DNA of 64,000 bases, taken from contig CAZOSB010000003.1 in NCBI GenBank assembly GCA_964582545.1, positions 1 to 64,000 on the forward strand. The letters run 5' to 3'. This document shows positions 44,530 through 52,578 of this stretch, in pieces; the stretch's first letter is position 1; each line of letters opens with the position of its first letter. A model generated the notes under the pieces. The model searched no databases. It was not told the DNA's origin and saw only the letters and a program-made list of their open reading frames with translations. Position numbers and translations under genes: made by a program. This DNA comes from JAVVUJ01 sp964582545. GTDB lineage: Bacteria > Bacillota > Clostridia > Peptostreptococcales > Anaerovoracaceae.

Positions 44530-45244
44530 ACTGATAACTCTATCCAAAAAATTTCAGGACCAGCAATTAGTGCTGGATAACATCACTTTTAGCGATGAAG
44601 TAAAGACCTTGGCTTTAATCGGTAAATCCGGCTGTGGAAAATCTACCTTGCTTCGTATTTTGGGTGGATTAATTCCTTCCTCTGCCGGTGAAGCTTGGCT
44701 TGAAAATAAAAAAGCTGTGGATCACGAAGATTACCGTAAGAATATAGGATTTGTTTTTCAGCAAGGTGGGTTGTTCCGTCATTTGACTGCAAGGGAAAAT
44801 ATTGCTTTACCACTGGAAAAGGTGCATGGGTTTTCTAAGGAAGTAGCCTATGAGCGGGCCGACCAGCTTTTATCACGCTTTGGATTGTCTCATGAGGCAA
44901 ACAAAAGACCGACAGCTCTTTCGGGGGGTCAACAGCAACGAGTAGCCATTGCCAGAGCCATAGCACCAAAACCCAAGGTTCTGCTGTTAGACGAACCAAC
45001 CAGCGCTCTTGATCCTGAATATACCACAGAGGTTCTGGATACCATCAGCGAGTTAAAAGATGAAGGAATGGGATTTATTATTGCAACACATGAGATGGGT
45101 TTTGCCCTTCATGCCTGTGAAAAGATAGCATTTTTAAACCAAGGCAAAATTGCAGAATATGGCAATAGTCAAAAGGTTTTCTCCAATCCAACAACTCATG
45201 AATTGTCCGAGTTTTTATCTAAAATATTGGGATGGAGCATTTAA
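44519..45244 (+). CDS. Amino-acid ABC transporter ATP-binding protein
   Basis: A 241-aa GlnQ-type ATPase. Walker A is GKSGCGKST, the Q-loop is FVFQQGGLF, the ABC signature is LSGGQQQRVAIARA, Walker B is VLLLDEPTSALD and the H-loop is ATHEM. It powers import of the ligand bound by the lipoprotein at 42939. Its end overlaps a weak upstream start of the ATP-grasp gene. Confidence 0.95.
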   Translation: MKIELITLSKKFQDQQLVLDNITFSDEVKTLALIGKSGCGKSTLLRILGGLIPSSAGEAWLENKKAVDHEDYRKNIGFVFQQGGLFRHLTARENIALPLEKVHGFSKEVAYERADQLLSRFGLSHEANKRPTALSGGQQQRVAIARAIAPKPKVLLLDEPTSALDPEYTTEVLDTISELKDEGMGFIIATHEMGFALHACEKIAFLNQGKIAEYGNSQKVFSNPTTHELSEFLSKILGWSI

Positions 45245-45270
45245 GATTGTTCATACAAGAAAGGAAAAAA

Positions 45271-46149
45271 ATGTCAATTGCAATTTTATTTGAATCAAAA
45301 GAGTGGTCCAGCTATCAGTTAGAAACATATATCAATCAGTTAGGTGTTCCAACCAAGCTTATAGATTTACAGGAAGAGGGTAATGAGCAGGAGATTGTAT
45401 CTCACGATTTGATTGTAGACCGTATCTTTGCAAGTGCTCAATTTCGAGGTCACCAAAAGTCCTTGGACCGTATGCCTAAGATCATCCAACTGCTCAAAGA
45501 TAAAAACATTCCAATGGTAAACCCCTATGATGCCTTCTTTTATGAGATTAGTAAGGAACGCTCTACTGAGGCCTTGAATAAAGAAGGATTTCCCACACCA
45601 CAAGTTTATGGAGTTTTTACGCCTTCAAATTTTCTAGCAAAGACAGTGGATCACTCAAGTCTCACTTACCCCTGTATTGTTAAGCCAAACTGTGGCGGAA
45701 GAACAAATTATACCTTTATTATAAACAGTGAAAAGGAACTGCTTCAAAATATGAGGTGTGCTCCCAATATTGAATTTATTGCAGAGCAGTATATCCCACC
45801 AGTGTACGGTTTTATTACTCGTATAGAAATCATCGACAATGAATGCAAGCTCATCTTAAAACGAAGTGTAACGGAGAGCGGTCTCTCTGCATACCACTTG
45901 GGCTCCACCTATGCTCCATACCCAGAATGCTCTGAAAAAATAAAGTCTACGTCTCTCAAGGCCATGGACTATCTTCAAATTCAAATGGGTAGTTTAGATA
46001 TTATCGAAAATGAAAATGGTTTTTATATCATTGACGTTAATGCAGTTTCAAACGCTTCAGAAGACAATATAAAATCATTTTCCTTTGATTTGATGAAGGA
46101 AACAGCAAAGTTTATAGTCAAACAATATGAATTAATGATAAAAAATTAA
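45271..46149 (+). CDS. ATP-grasp ligase, RimK-like, linked to an amino-acid importer
   Basis: A 292-aa ATP-grasp enzyme. The ATP-binding lysine is in YPCIVKPNCGGRTN, a grasp segment EFIAEQYIPP follows, and the magnesium-binding end is FYIIDVNAVSNASEDN. Such enzymes join a carboxylate to an amine, for example adding amino acids in RimK, glutathione or dipeptide synthesis. ATG 45271 has GAAAGGA upstream; the longer frame starts inside the ATPase gene. Its tight link to an importer suggests the imported amino acid is a ligation substrate. The product is unknown. Confidence 0.82.
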   Translation: MSIAILFESKEWSSYQLETYINQLGVPTKLIDLQEEGNEQEIVSHDLIVDRIFASAQFRGHQKSLDRMPKIIQLLKDKNIPMVNPYDAFFYEISKERSTEALNKEGFPTPQVYGVFTPSNFLAKTVDHSSLTYPCIVKPNCGGRTNYTFIINSEKELLQNMRCAPNIEFIAEQYIPPVYGFITRIEIIDNECKLILKRSVTESGLSAYHLGSTYAPYPECSEKIKSTSLKAMDYLQIQMGSLDIIENENGFYIIDVNAVSNASEDNIKSFSFDLMKETAKFIVKQYELMIKN

Positions 46150-46152
46150 AGT

Positions 46153-46405
46153 AATTAGGGCTTACTGAATAATTAAAAAATACTTAAATTTTAATAAGTT
46201 TATTCATTTTTTAATTCGAAAAGTGCAAGGATTTTAATGATTTTTTTGAAAAATCCTTGCACTTTTTGCAAGGACATTTCATGTCCTTGATTCAGTTCGC
46301 CGATAATTATGGGCTGAATCCGGCAAAAATCTATATTTTTTGCCGGATTCCCATGGATTTATCCATGGGAATAACTCCTGCAGAGTTATTCAGTAGCCCC
46401 TAATT
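46153..46405. repeat. Hairpin-chain element with terminal inverted repeats (MITE-like)
   Basis: The ends AATTAGGGCTTACTGAAT (46153-46170) and ATTCAGTAGCCCCTAATT (46388-46405) are inverted repeats, 16 of 18 matching. TAATTA flanks both edges, a possible target duplication but palindromic. Seven stems follow in succession: 46171-46181/46206-46216 (11 bp), 46219-46235/46250-46266 (17 bp), 46269-46277/46281-46289 (9 bp), 46289-46295/46314-46320 (7 bp), a GAATCCGGCAAAAA stem 46316-46350, CCCATGGAT/ATCCATGGG 46350-46369 and AATAACTC/GAGTTATT 46370-46390. No protein is encoded. Confidence 0.75.
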
Positions 46406-46427
46406 ATTGGTGAATCTATTTTAATTT

Positions 46428-46462
46428 AAAAAGAGGCTGCACTACAAAAGCAGTCTCTTTTT
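46428..46462. terminator. Terminator of the NCS1/cyclase/ureohydrolase operon
   Basis: AAAAAGAGGCTGC (46428-46440) pairs with GCAGTCTCTTTTT (46450-46462), 13 bp with one G-T pair. Read on the minus strand it ends in Ts 20 bp after the ureohydrolase stop. It may also stop rightward transcription from the ATP-grasp side. Confidence 0.8.
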
Positions 46463-46481
46463 AAATTTTTCGTTTTATATT

Positions 46482-47435
46482 TTAACTTTTGCCAAGCTTC
46501 CTCTGAAGGGCAAGCACAGAAATGAACTCATGCATTACATTAGCGCACATATAGGCTGTAATTCCTGCAATATCAATGGCAGGAAGCACTTCCACAAAGT
46601 CTGCACCTATGAAGTGAATATCTTTCATTTCTCTCACCAAAAACATGGTTTCATATCCTGTAAATCCACCTACCTCTATGGTACCCGTTCCAGGTGCCAT
46701 GGAGGGATCTACAAAGTCTATATCAAAAGTAAAGAACGCTTTGCTTTCCTTTACCCTGTTTCTAATTCTTTTCCCTACTTCCTTCATGCCTATTTCGTGC
46801 ATTTCGTTGGCAGTTAATACCTCCAATCCCAAATCTCTGGAACCTTGTACATCCTCAGGACCATACTGAGAGCCTCTGATTCCGATTTGGATGGAATGTG
46901 CCGTATCGATCAACCCTTCTTCACAAGCTCGCCTGAAAGGTGTGCCATGGGTATATTTCATACCCCAGTATTGATCCCAAGTGTCCAGGTGGGAATCAAA
47001 ATGAACCAACGCTACAGGACCATACTTCTTCGCCACGGCTCTTAACTCCGCCAATGTAATAGAATGATCCCCCCCTATGGAAATAGGAACTACATCTGCC
47101 CCTAAAATGGGGGTCAAGCTGTCCTCTATCTGCTTGTAGGTCTCATGAATGTATCCGGGCGTAATATGGATATCCCCATAATCTACACCTGACAGATGAT
47201 CAAAGATGTTTACATCTAAGTTCATGCTGTAGTTTCTCATCAATGTGGAAGTCTCCCGAATTTGACCGGGTCCAAAGCGAGCCCCACTCTTATAGGAAGC
47301 TCCCGTATCAAAGGGAATTCCTATTATGGCAAAATCCACATCCTTCATATCTGTAACATGGGGCAACCTCATAAACGTCTTGATTCCGCTGAATCTAGGT
47401 GCTGCCGAAGCACTGGGCGGTTGATATTTTGGCAT
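46482..47435 (-). CDS. Ureohydrolase (agmatinase/guanidino-acid hydrolase family)
   Basis: A 317-aa manganese enzyme that cleaves urea from a guanidino compound. Metal ligands are in GGDHSIT, HFDSHLDTWD and FTFDIDFVDPSMAPGTG. The N-terminal PRFSGIKTFMRLP is closer to what I recall of guanidinobutyrase/guanidinopropionase-type proteins than of classical SpeB agmatinase, so the substrate may be a guanidino acid. It ends a sigma-54 operon with an NCS1 permease and two cyclase-family hydrolases, a context unlike polyamine synthesis. Confidence 0.85.
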   Translation of the reverse strand: MPKYQPPSASAAPRFSGIKTFMRLPHVTDMKDVDFAIIGIPFDTGASYKSGARFGPGQIRETSTLMRNYSMNLDVNIFDHLSGVDYGDIHITPGYIHETYKQIEDSLTPILGADVVPISIGGDHSITLAELRAVAKKYGPVALVHFDSHLDTWDQYWGMKYTHGTPFRRACEEGLIDTAHSIQIGIRGSQYGPEDVQGSRDLGLEVLTANEMHEIGMKEVGKRIRNRVKESKAFFTFDIDFVDPSMAPGTGTIEVGGFTGYETMFLVREMKDIHFIGADFVEVLPAIDIAGITAYMCANVMHEFISVLALQRKLGKS

Positions 47436-47495
47436 TTCTACTTCCCTCCTCTATCTATCCTTTCGCAAATACTCTTTTTTAAATATTTTATCTTC

Positions 47496-48137
47496 TTACG
47501 ATTTAACAAAGTATGCTCGAATTGGGGATCCATCCGCATCTTTGATCTTTAATGGTACAAAGTGAAACCACCCTTCCTCCTCAGAATTTACGAATTGAAG
47601 GTTGCATAGGTTTTCCACAATAAATATGTTTTTTGACAATAAAACATCATGTGCATCAAATTGCTCTGTGATAGTCGAGTCCACATTGAGAAAGTCTACA
47701 CCCACTAGCTTGATTCCAGTATCTGCTAACAGCTCTGCACACTCTTTAGTTATGTAAGGGTGTTTCAAATATTTGTCTTCTTTAAAATAAATATCCCATC
47801 CACTTTGAAACAAAACAAAATCACTTTTCGTAAGTTTTTCTAAATATGGTTTCACATCATCATTCGTAATCGATTGTCCTTCTTCTTTCCCCATAACATC
47901 GATAATAATACCTTTTCCAATAAAATTTTCAACAGAAAACGCTGTAATTGCCTTTCCCTGGGAAAGAAAATGATATGGTGCATCAATATGCGTACCCGCA
48001 TGAGTTCCCATATGCAATTGATCTACATGGCAATAGTCCTTTTCATGCACAAGAAAGCGCTCAATCCGCACTTGGGGATCACCGGGATACACACGCATGC
48101 CATTTGTAATCTCATGGCTTAAATCAATCACATACAT
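47496..48137 (-). CDS. Cyclase-family metal hydrolase (kynurenine-formamidase-like) 1
   Basis: A 213-aa member of the cyclase/KynB/isatin-hydrolase family. The metal-binding signature HAGTHIDAPYHF is complete, and the start VIDLSHEITNGMRVYPGDP is typical. Such enzymes hydrolyse N-formyl or cyclic amides. It lies 4 bp downstream of a paralogue. With the ureohydrolase it could open a cyclic ureide or imide; the substrate is not known. Confidence 0.88.
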   Translation of the reverse strand: MYVIDLSHEITNGMRVYPGDPQVRIERFLVHEKDYCHVDQLHMGTHAGTHIDAPYHFLSQGKAITAFSVENFIGKGIIIDVMGKEEGQSITNDDVKPYLEKLTKSDFVLFQSGWDIYFKEDKYLKHPYITKECAELLADTGIKLVGVDFLNVDSTITEQFDAHDVLLSKNIFIVENLCNLQFVNSEEEGWFHFVPLKIKDADGSPIRAYFVKS

Positions 48138-48141
48138 GGCA

Positions 48142-48798
48142 TTATGCTTCTATTTCCATTGCTACTGCTCTGACCGGCGATCCATCCGTCCCCACAATTT
48201 TTAATGGAAATGCTGCAATGACAACGTTGTCAAAATCAATTTGATCAAAATATGCCATATTTTCACCGATCATCAATCTTTTTTCAGAAAATAAATCGTG
48301 AACCGGAAATTCTGTTCCACCAGTTTTGTCGGCGTTGATGGTATCGATGCAGATAAACCTTACCCCTTGGTTTACAAGGTATTCTGCCACTTCCCCTGAT
48401 ACATAGGGATGTTCAAAAAACTCATCACTACCTAATTTTTTATACCAATTCGTATTGAAAAGCACAATGGTACCCTCTGTAATCTTATCCATATAAGGTT
48501 TCATGTCCTCCATGGTGATCTCTTCTTGAGCTTTTTTATTCGTAACTCTTACCACCACAGCTTCACCAAAGAAAAAATCCAATTCCATCTGATCGATGGT
48601 AGCACCATTGTTGCTGAAGTGATATGGCGCATCCACGTGGGTACCTGTCTGCGTTCCCACATATACTCCGGAAAGGTTATACCCTTCATTCTCAATGGTG
48701 GTAGCCACTTCAATATTGGGCTCTGGATCCCCCGGATAAATAGGTGTGTCCTTGGTTAAGTCCCAAGAAAGGTCTACAAATTTTTTAACTTTAAACAT
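48142..48798 (-). CDS. Cyclase-family metal hydrolase 2, variant signature
   Basis: A 218-aa paralogue of the preceding gene product (shared pattern LSWDLTKDTPIYPGDPEPNIE). Its signature reads QTGTHVDAPYHF: the first metal-site histidine is replaced by glutamine, while the second His, the Asp and the last His remain. It may use a different metal geometry or be a partner subunit of the other cyclase. Second gene of the sigma-54 operon, 18 bp after the permease. Confidence 0.85.
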   Translation of the reverse strand: MFKVKKFVDLSWDLTKDTPIYPGDPEPNIEVATTIENEGYNLSGVYVGTQTGTHVDAPYHFSNNGATIDQMELDFFFGEAVVVRVTNKKAQEEITMEDMKPYMDKITEGTIVLFNTNWYKKLGSDEFFEHPYVSGEVAEYLVNQGVRFICIDTINADKTGGTEFPVHDLFSEKRLMIGENMAYFDQIDFDNVVIAAFPLKIVGTDGSPVRAVAMEIEA

Positions 48799-48816
48799 TT
48801 TTTTACCTTCTTTCTA

Positions 48817-50145
48817 CTATTTCTTTTTAAATAACTTACTGGCAATTATGTAAAGAACAAAAGCGATGATGAACGTGGGTATGGTGGATCCTATGGCCAT
48901 AGGTGCAATCATCAGCCAATAATAGGCAAATCCTGCAGAAATTACATAGACCCCAATGGCAACCCAGTTTATGCCGCCTGAGTAGGAATACTTGGAGTTT
49001 TTCTCTGGAGAAACGATGGCATCAATGTCATAACTTTGCTTATTGACCACAAAAAAGTCTGCAATCATAATGGAGAAAATGGGCATGAACAATACTCCAA
49101 TTAAACCCACAAAGTCCAAAAATACATCTAATATTCCACTAAATAGAGCACCGATAACACAGATAGCCCCAATAACAATAGCAGTCTTCTTAAACCCTGG
49201 TTTTGGGAAAATATTTAAGAATGACATAGTAGAGCTGTAGACACACATTACGTTGGCGGCAATGACGGATAGGAAAATCACCATAGATCCAGCCATTCCG
49301 AATCCAATTTCACCAAAAACCTGGGATGGTTCGTAGCTCAGGTTCAATCCTCCCGCTGTAATCATACCGATCATAAGAGCTCCTGCACCCATAGAAAGGA
49401 TGGTTCCCAAGGAATACCCGATACCAGTTCCCAAGGAAGCCCCTTTGGTGGTTTTACAATTTCGATTGTAATCCGCTGCCAAAGGTGTCCAGGATAAGGC
49501 TGTAGCTACCACGATATCAAAGGCAGCTATGGCTGTCAGACCAGATACATTTTCCGATGGCAGGCTAAATATGTTCGTTATACCTGTGGTGGTGAAAGCC
49601 TTAAAGATTACAGCTCCCATTACCAAAATAATCAGCACCATAGCTATTTTTTCGTAGAGAGCAATCCCCTTGATCGCATAAAGCGCTACTACAACTACCA
49701 CTATTTCCGTAATGACTGTAAATAACGCTGGATTAGAAAATCCGGTGATGGATTCCACAGCATAGTTGAGGGCCAATCCACCCAAACTTGCCTGGGCCCA
49801 AGACCAAGCCACGAGAATCAACACGTTGATGGTGGAAGGTAAGAGAGACCCTTTAATTCCAAAGGTAGCCCTGCTCACCACCATGGTTACTAGACCTGTT
49901 TTTTGGCCAATAATCCCAATCATAGCCAAGGGTACCACACCCACAAAGCAGCCTAGCGCAATGACCGCCATAGCCGTTCCAAAGGTTAAGTCAGGCAGCA
50001 TGTACATTCCCGTCAACATGGTCGTCACTACCAGATTACATGCAAACCAAATGGCAAAGTTGGATGTTCCCGTCAATGTTCGGTCCTCTAGTGAGACGGG
50101 CATCACATCATCTTGAACAGAATGTGCACCTTGATTTTCACTCAT
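48817..50145 (-). CDS. NCS1-family purine/pyrimidine or hydantoin-type permease
   Basis: A 442-aa permease with 12 predicted helices, of the cytosine/purine/uracil/allantoin (NCS1) family: LTGTSNFAIWFACNLVVTTM at the start, TFGIKGSLLPSTINVLILVAWSWAQ in the middle and LSWTPLAADYNRNCKT as the substrate-site loop. It imports a nucleobase, hydantoin or related cyclic amide, probably with sodium or protons. AGGAGG precedes the ATG, and a sigma-54 promoter lies 45 bp upstream. Confidence 0.9.
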   Translation of the reverse strand: MSENQGAHSVQDDVMPVSLEDRTLTGTSNFAIWFACNLVVTTMLTGMYMLPDLTFGTAMAVIALGCFVGVVPLAMIGIIGQKTGLVTMVVSRATFGIKGSLLPSTINVLILVAWSWAQASLGGLALNYAVESITGFSNPALFTVITEIVVVVVALYAIKGIALYEKIAMVLIILVMGAVIFKAFTTTGITNIFSLPSENVSGLTAIAAFDIVVATALSWTPLAADYNRNCKTTKGASLGTGIGYSLGTILSMGAGALMIGMITAGGLNLSYEPSQVFGEIGFGMAGSMVIFLSVIAANVMCVYSSTMSFLNIFPKPGFKKTAIVIGAICVIGALFSGILDVFLDFVGLIGVLFMPIFSIMIADFFVVNKQSYDIDAIVSPEKNSKYSYSGGINWVAIGVYVISAGFAYYWLMIAPMAIGSTIPTFIIAFVLYIIASKLFKKK

Positions 50146-50188
50146 AATTAATTCCTCCTATATATTAAATAAATTCATGTATATATTT

Positions 50189-50205
50189 AGCAATTACCGT
50201 GCCAG
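50189..50205 (-). promoter_or_regulatory. Sigma-54 (-24/-12) promoter of the NCS1 operon
   Basis: Minus strand TGGCAC-GGTAA-TTGCT, an exact consensus match. It gives a short leader of about 33 nt before the permease ATG. No activator gene is adjacent; the orphan activator at 39052-40374 is the closest unpaired one in the window. Confidence 0.9.
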
Positions 50206-50329
50206 CCTTACAAATTTGCATGAAAATATACTATCTACACTCGGCAATATTAACCTATAACTTATATTACTATGCTCGTTTGAGCTTTGACTGCAGCCAT
50301 ATTTCATTTGGTCAATTAAAAACCATATC

Positions 50330-50355
50330 TTTAATTTGAACTAATTCAAATTAAA
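50330..50355. promoter_or_regulatory. Palindromic enhancer-site candidate for the NCS1 operon
   Basis: TTTAATTTGAA-CTAA-TTCAAATTAAA, a perfect 11-bp inverted repeat centred about 140 bp upstream of the -24 element. Distance and dyad symmetry fit an upstream activator site for a sigma-54 activator. It is too AT-rich to be a good terminator. Confidence 0.6.
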
Positions 50356-50405
50356 AAATTTCTATTATCATTAAAGAAATTATCGTTAAAAACAAGTAAA
50401 AAAAT

Positions 50406-50439
50406 AAATACATCTATTCATAAATGAATAGATGTATTT
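50406..50439 (-). terminator. Terminator after the aminotransferase gene
   Basis: A perfect 16-bp stem AAATACATCTATTCAT with a 2-nt loop. On the minus strand it is followed by TATTTTTTTAC. It lies about 85 bp downstream of the aminotransferase stop. Confidence 0.75.
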
Positions 50440-50523
50440 GAAAAAGAATAGTTTCTTCTCATAAATTATTTTTAATTGAATAATAAAGTAAGACTTTCCA
50501 CTTATCCTTAATTATATTTCTCT

Positions 50524-51714
50524 TTATTTTTTGTTATACTCTTCCAGACCCATAGCTAAGAGTTCCATAGCCCTTCCAAGCTTTTCCGCTTCCAGAACGT
50601 AGGCAATTCTCACTTCATCTAATCCAAGTCCTTCTGTAGCATAAAATCCATCAGCAGGTGACATCATTACAGTCTCACCTTTATCCTCAAACTCTTCCAA
50701 CATCCAAATTAAGAAGTCGCTTGCATCCTTTACGGGCAACTTGCAGACTACGTAAAATGCTCCTTCTGGTTTCTCACAAACTACTCCTGGAATCTTTTGA
50801 AGATGATCATAAATAACATCTCTCCTCTTCTCAAATTCATCTCGGATTTCATTGATTACTCTATATCCGGTTTCGTAAAGTCCTACGGCACCATGCTGTT
50901 CAATGGTTGAAACTGCCAAACGACCTTGACATAGTTTTGATACGATGGAAAAGAACTCTTTATTTTTAGAGATTAAAACTCCAATTCTCGCTCCGCAAGC
51001 GTTAAATCGTTTTGATACGCTGTCAATAATGATCAATCTATCCTGGATATCCTCTAGGAATCCAAAGCTGGTTATTTTTCTTCCGTCAAATACCATCTCT
51101 CTGTACACTTCATCAGCGATGATATAGAGGTCATTAGCTATAGCTAAGTCTGCAACCGCACGAATTTCCTCATCTGTCAAAACCGTTCCTGTAGGATTTC
51201 CGGGGCTGGTCACCCAAATTGCTTTGGTCTTTGGGGTAATTTTAGCTTCCAACTCCTCCTTTGTGAAGTGGAACCCTCTTTCTGCATAAGTAGTTACCGC
51301 TACAGGCTTTGCATCTGTAATGGTGAAAAAAGTATTATAATTTGAATAATATGGTTCAAATACAATAAATTCATCCCCTGGGTTGGTCAGTGCCAACAGA
51401 GTCATCAATACTGCTTCCGTTCCGCCTGTGGTGATGGCAATGTTGCTCTTATCCACATCGATGCCTGCTCCTTTATAGTATTTTTCAACCGCTTCAAGAA
51501 GCTCAGGAATACCGTTTGAAGGCATATACTCAACGGTTTCATTGTTAAAGGCTCTGATATGGTCGTAATACTCCTGAGGCACATGTAAATCCGGTTGTCC
51601 AATGTTCAACTTGTAAATTTTCTTACCTTTGGCCTCTGCTGCCACCGCATAGGGAGTCAGCTTTCTTACAGATGAGGCCTTCATGTCCACCATTTTTTTT
51701 GATAGTTCTTTCAT
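50524..51714 (-). CDS. Class I/II PLP-dependent aminotransferase
   Basis: A 396-aa fold-type I aminotransferase. The pyridoxal-phosphate lysine lies in SVSKRFNACGARIG, the substrate-carboxylate loop starts at TGGTEAVLMTLLAL, and TSPGNPTGTVL and ADEVYREMVF bind the cofactor. It resembles aspartate/aromatic aminotransferases of anaerobes. It is 13 bp downstream of a DUF2148 gene, so the two are one transcript, perhaps in amino-acid fermentation. Confidence 0.92.
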   Translation of the reverse strand: MKELSKKMVDMKASSVRKLTPYAVAAEAKGKKIYKLNIGQPDLHVPQEYYDHIRAFNNETVEYMPSNGIPELLEAVEKYYKGAGIDVDKSNIAITTGGTEAVLMTLLALTNPGDEFIVFEPYYSNYNTFFTITDAKPVAVTTYAERGFHFTKEELEAKITPKTKAIWVTSPGNPTGTVLTDEEIRAVADLAIANDLYIIADEVYREMVFDGRKITSFGFLEDIQDRLIIIDSVSKRFNACGARIGVLISKNKEFFSIVSKLCQGRLAVSTIEQHGAVGLYETGYRVINEIRDEFEKRRDVIYDHLQKIPGVVCEKPEGAFYVVCKLPVKDASDFLIWMLEEFEDKGETVMMSPADGFYATEGLGLDEVRIAYVLEAEKLGRAMELLAMGLEEYNKK

Positions 51715-51727
51715 TTTTTTATCCTCT

Positions 51728-52294
51728 CTATTTTTTATTTGCCGCCGCTAAAGCTCCGCTTACCTGACCTCTGTCAAAGAAAATGCTTTTAGAGGTAGTT
51801 GAAAGTGGAATTCCATAAGCTACCTTTACTTTATTCTTAAAGAAACCGGACTGAATTGCCGCTTTTCCTGCAGAAAACATCACTCTAGAGTCCACTCTGT
51901 TATTCGCTGCGACCGATACTGCACTGCCTACCGCAATGCCCAAGTCAGTCACATTAAAAGCACAGTTACCTCCATTTTTTGCTGTCTCACCGCATCCTGA
52001 AAACCCGCAGAAACTACAGTTGGTCAGACCGATGGGACTATCAACAGCACCCAAAAGCACAATTACAGAGCAAGCATCTACATTGTCAGCATCTCTGTTA
52101 AAGAAATCCGCACCTGTCTCTTCCGCAATTTTACGCATCTCAGCAGTAAGTTTATTTTTCTCCTGACCATCCACCAACATGGCCTCTAAGTTATCCAAGC
52201 CACAACCTTTTGGTGCCGTTCTGGCCGCCGCCATCATCAAGTCAGCCACTGCAAGAACGGCTCTCTTTTCCGACTCTTTATTACTGGTAATCAT
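51728..52294 (-). CDS. DUF2148 iron-sulfur-type protein
   Basis: A 188-aa protein with a cysteine cluster NCSFCGFSGCGETAKNGGNC in the central region, the DUF2148 ferredoxin-like motif likely to hold an iron-sulfur centre. The second half has AVGSAVSVAANNRVDSRVMFS, shared by the family. Biochemical role unknown. Co-transcribed with the aminotransferase that follows. The region upstream (52295-52414) is AT-rich with no clear promoter. Confidence 0.87.
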   Translation of the reverse strand: MITSNKESEKRAVLAVADLMMAAARTAPKGCGLDNLEAMLVDGQEKNKLTAEMRKIAEETGADFFNRDADNVDACSVIVLLGAVDSPIGLTNCSFCGFSGCGETAKNGGNCAFNVTDLGIAVGSAVSVAANNRVDSRVMFSAGKAAIQSGFFKNKVKVAYGIPLSTTSKSIFFDRGQVSGALAAANKK

Positions 52295-52414
52295 TCTACG
52301 CCCCCTTTTCCTTCGTTCTTTTCAATGATACCGTTATTAAAACAGTAAACTCAAAAATATTATACAATATACATTATGCAATTACAAGGCAAGTTTCCGC
52401 TATAACAAGAGGAA

Positions 52415-52574
52415 TTTTGCATAAAGAGCCCCGCTCCTGAAGCAACAGCTTTCATTTTCATTTTTATGGCTAAACAATTTGATTTTGCGCAAGGAGCCCC
52501 GCAAGCGAATTTTTAAAAATTACACAGTAATTTTTAAAATTCCTGAGGACTGCTCCTGAAGCAATATCAAATTG
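52415..52574. repeat. Nested palindromic repeats, two related copies
   Basis: Copy A (52415-52445) reads TTTTGC...AGAGCCCCGCTCCTGAAGCAA. Copy B (52475-52574) has the same outer words, TTTTGCGCAAGGAGCCCCGC at 52483-52502 and GCTCCTGAAGCAA at 52552-52564, but its centre is split by about 50 bp containing a second stem (AATTTTTAAAAATTA with TAATTTTTAAAATT). CAATTTGAT/ATCAAATTG close copy B at both ends. No coding frame. Confidence 0.6.
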
Positions 52575-52578
52575 TGTG

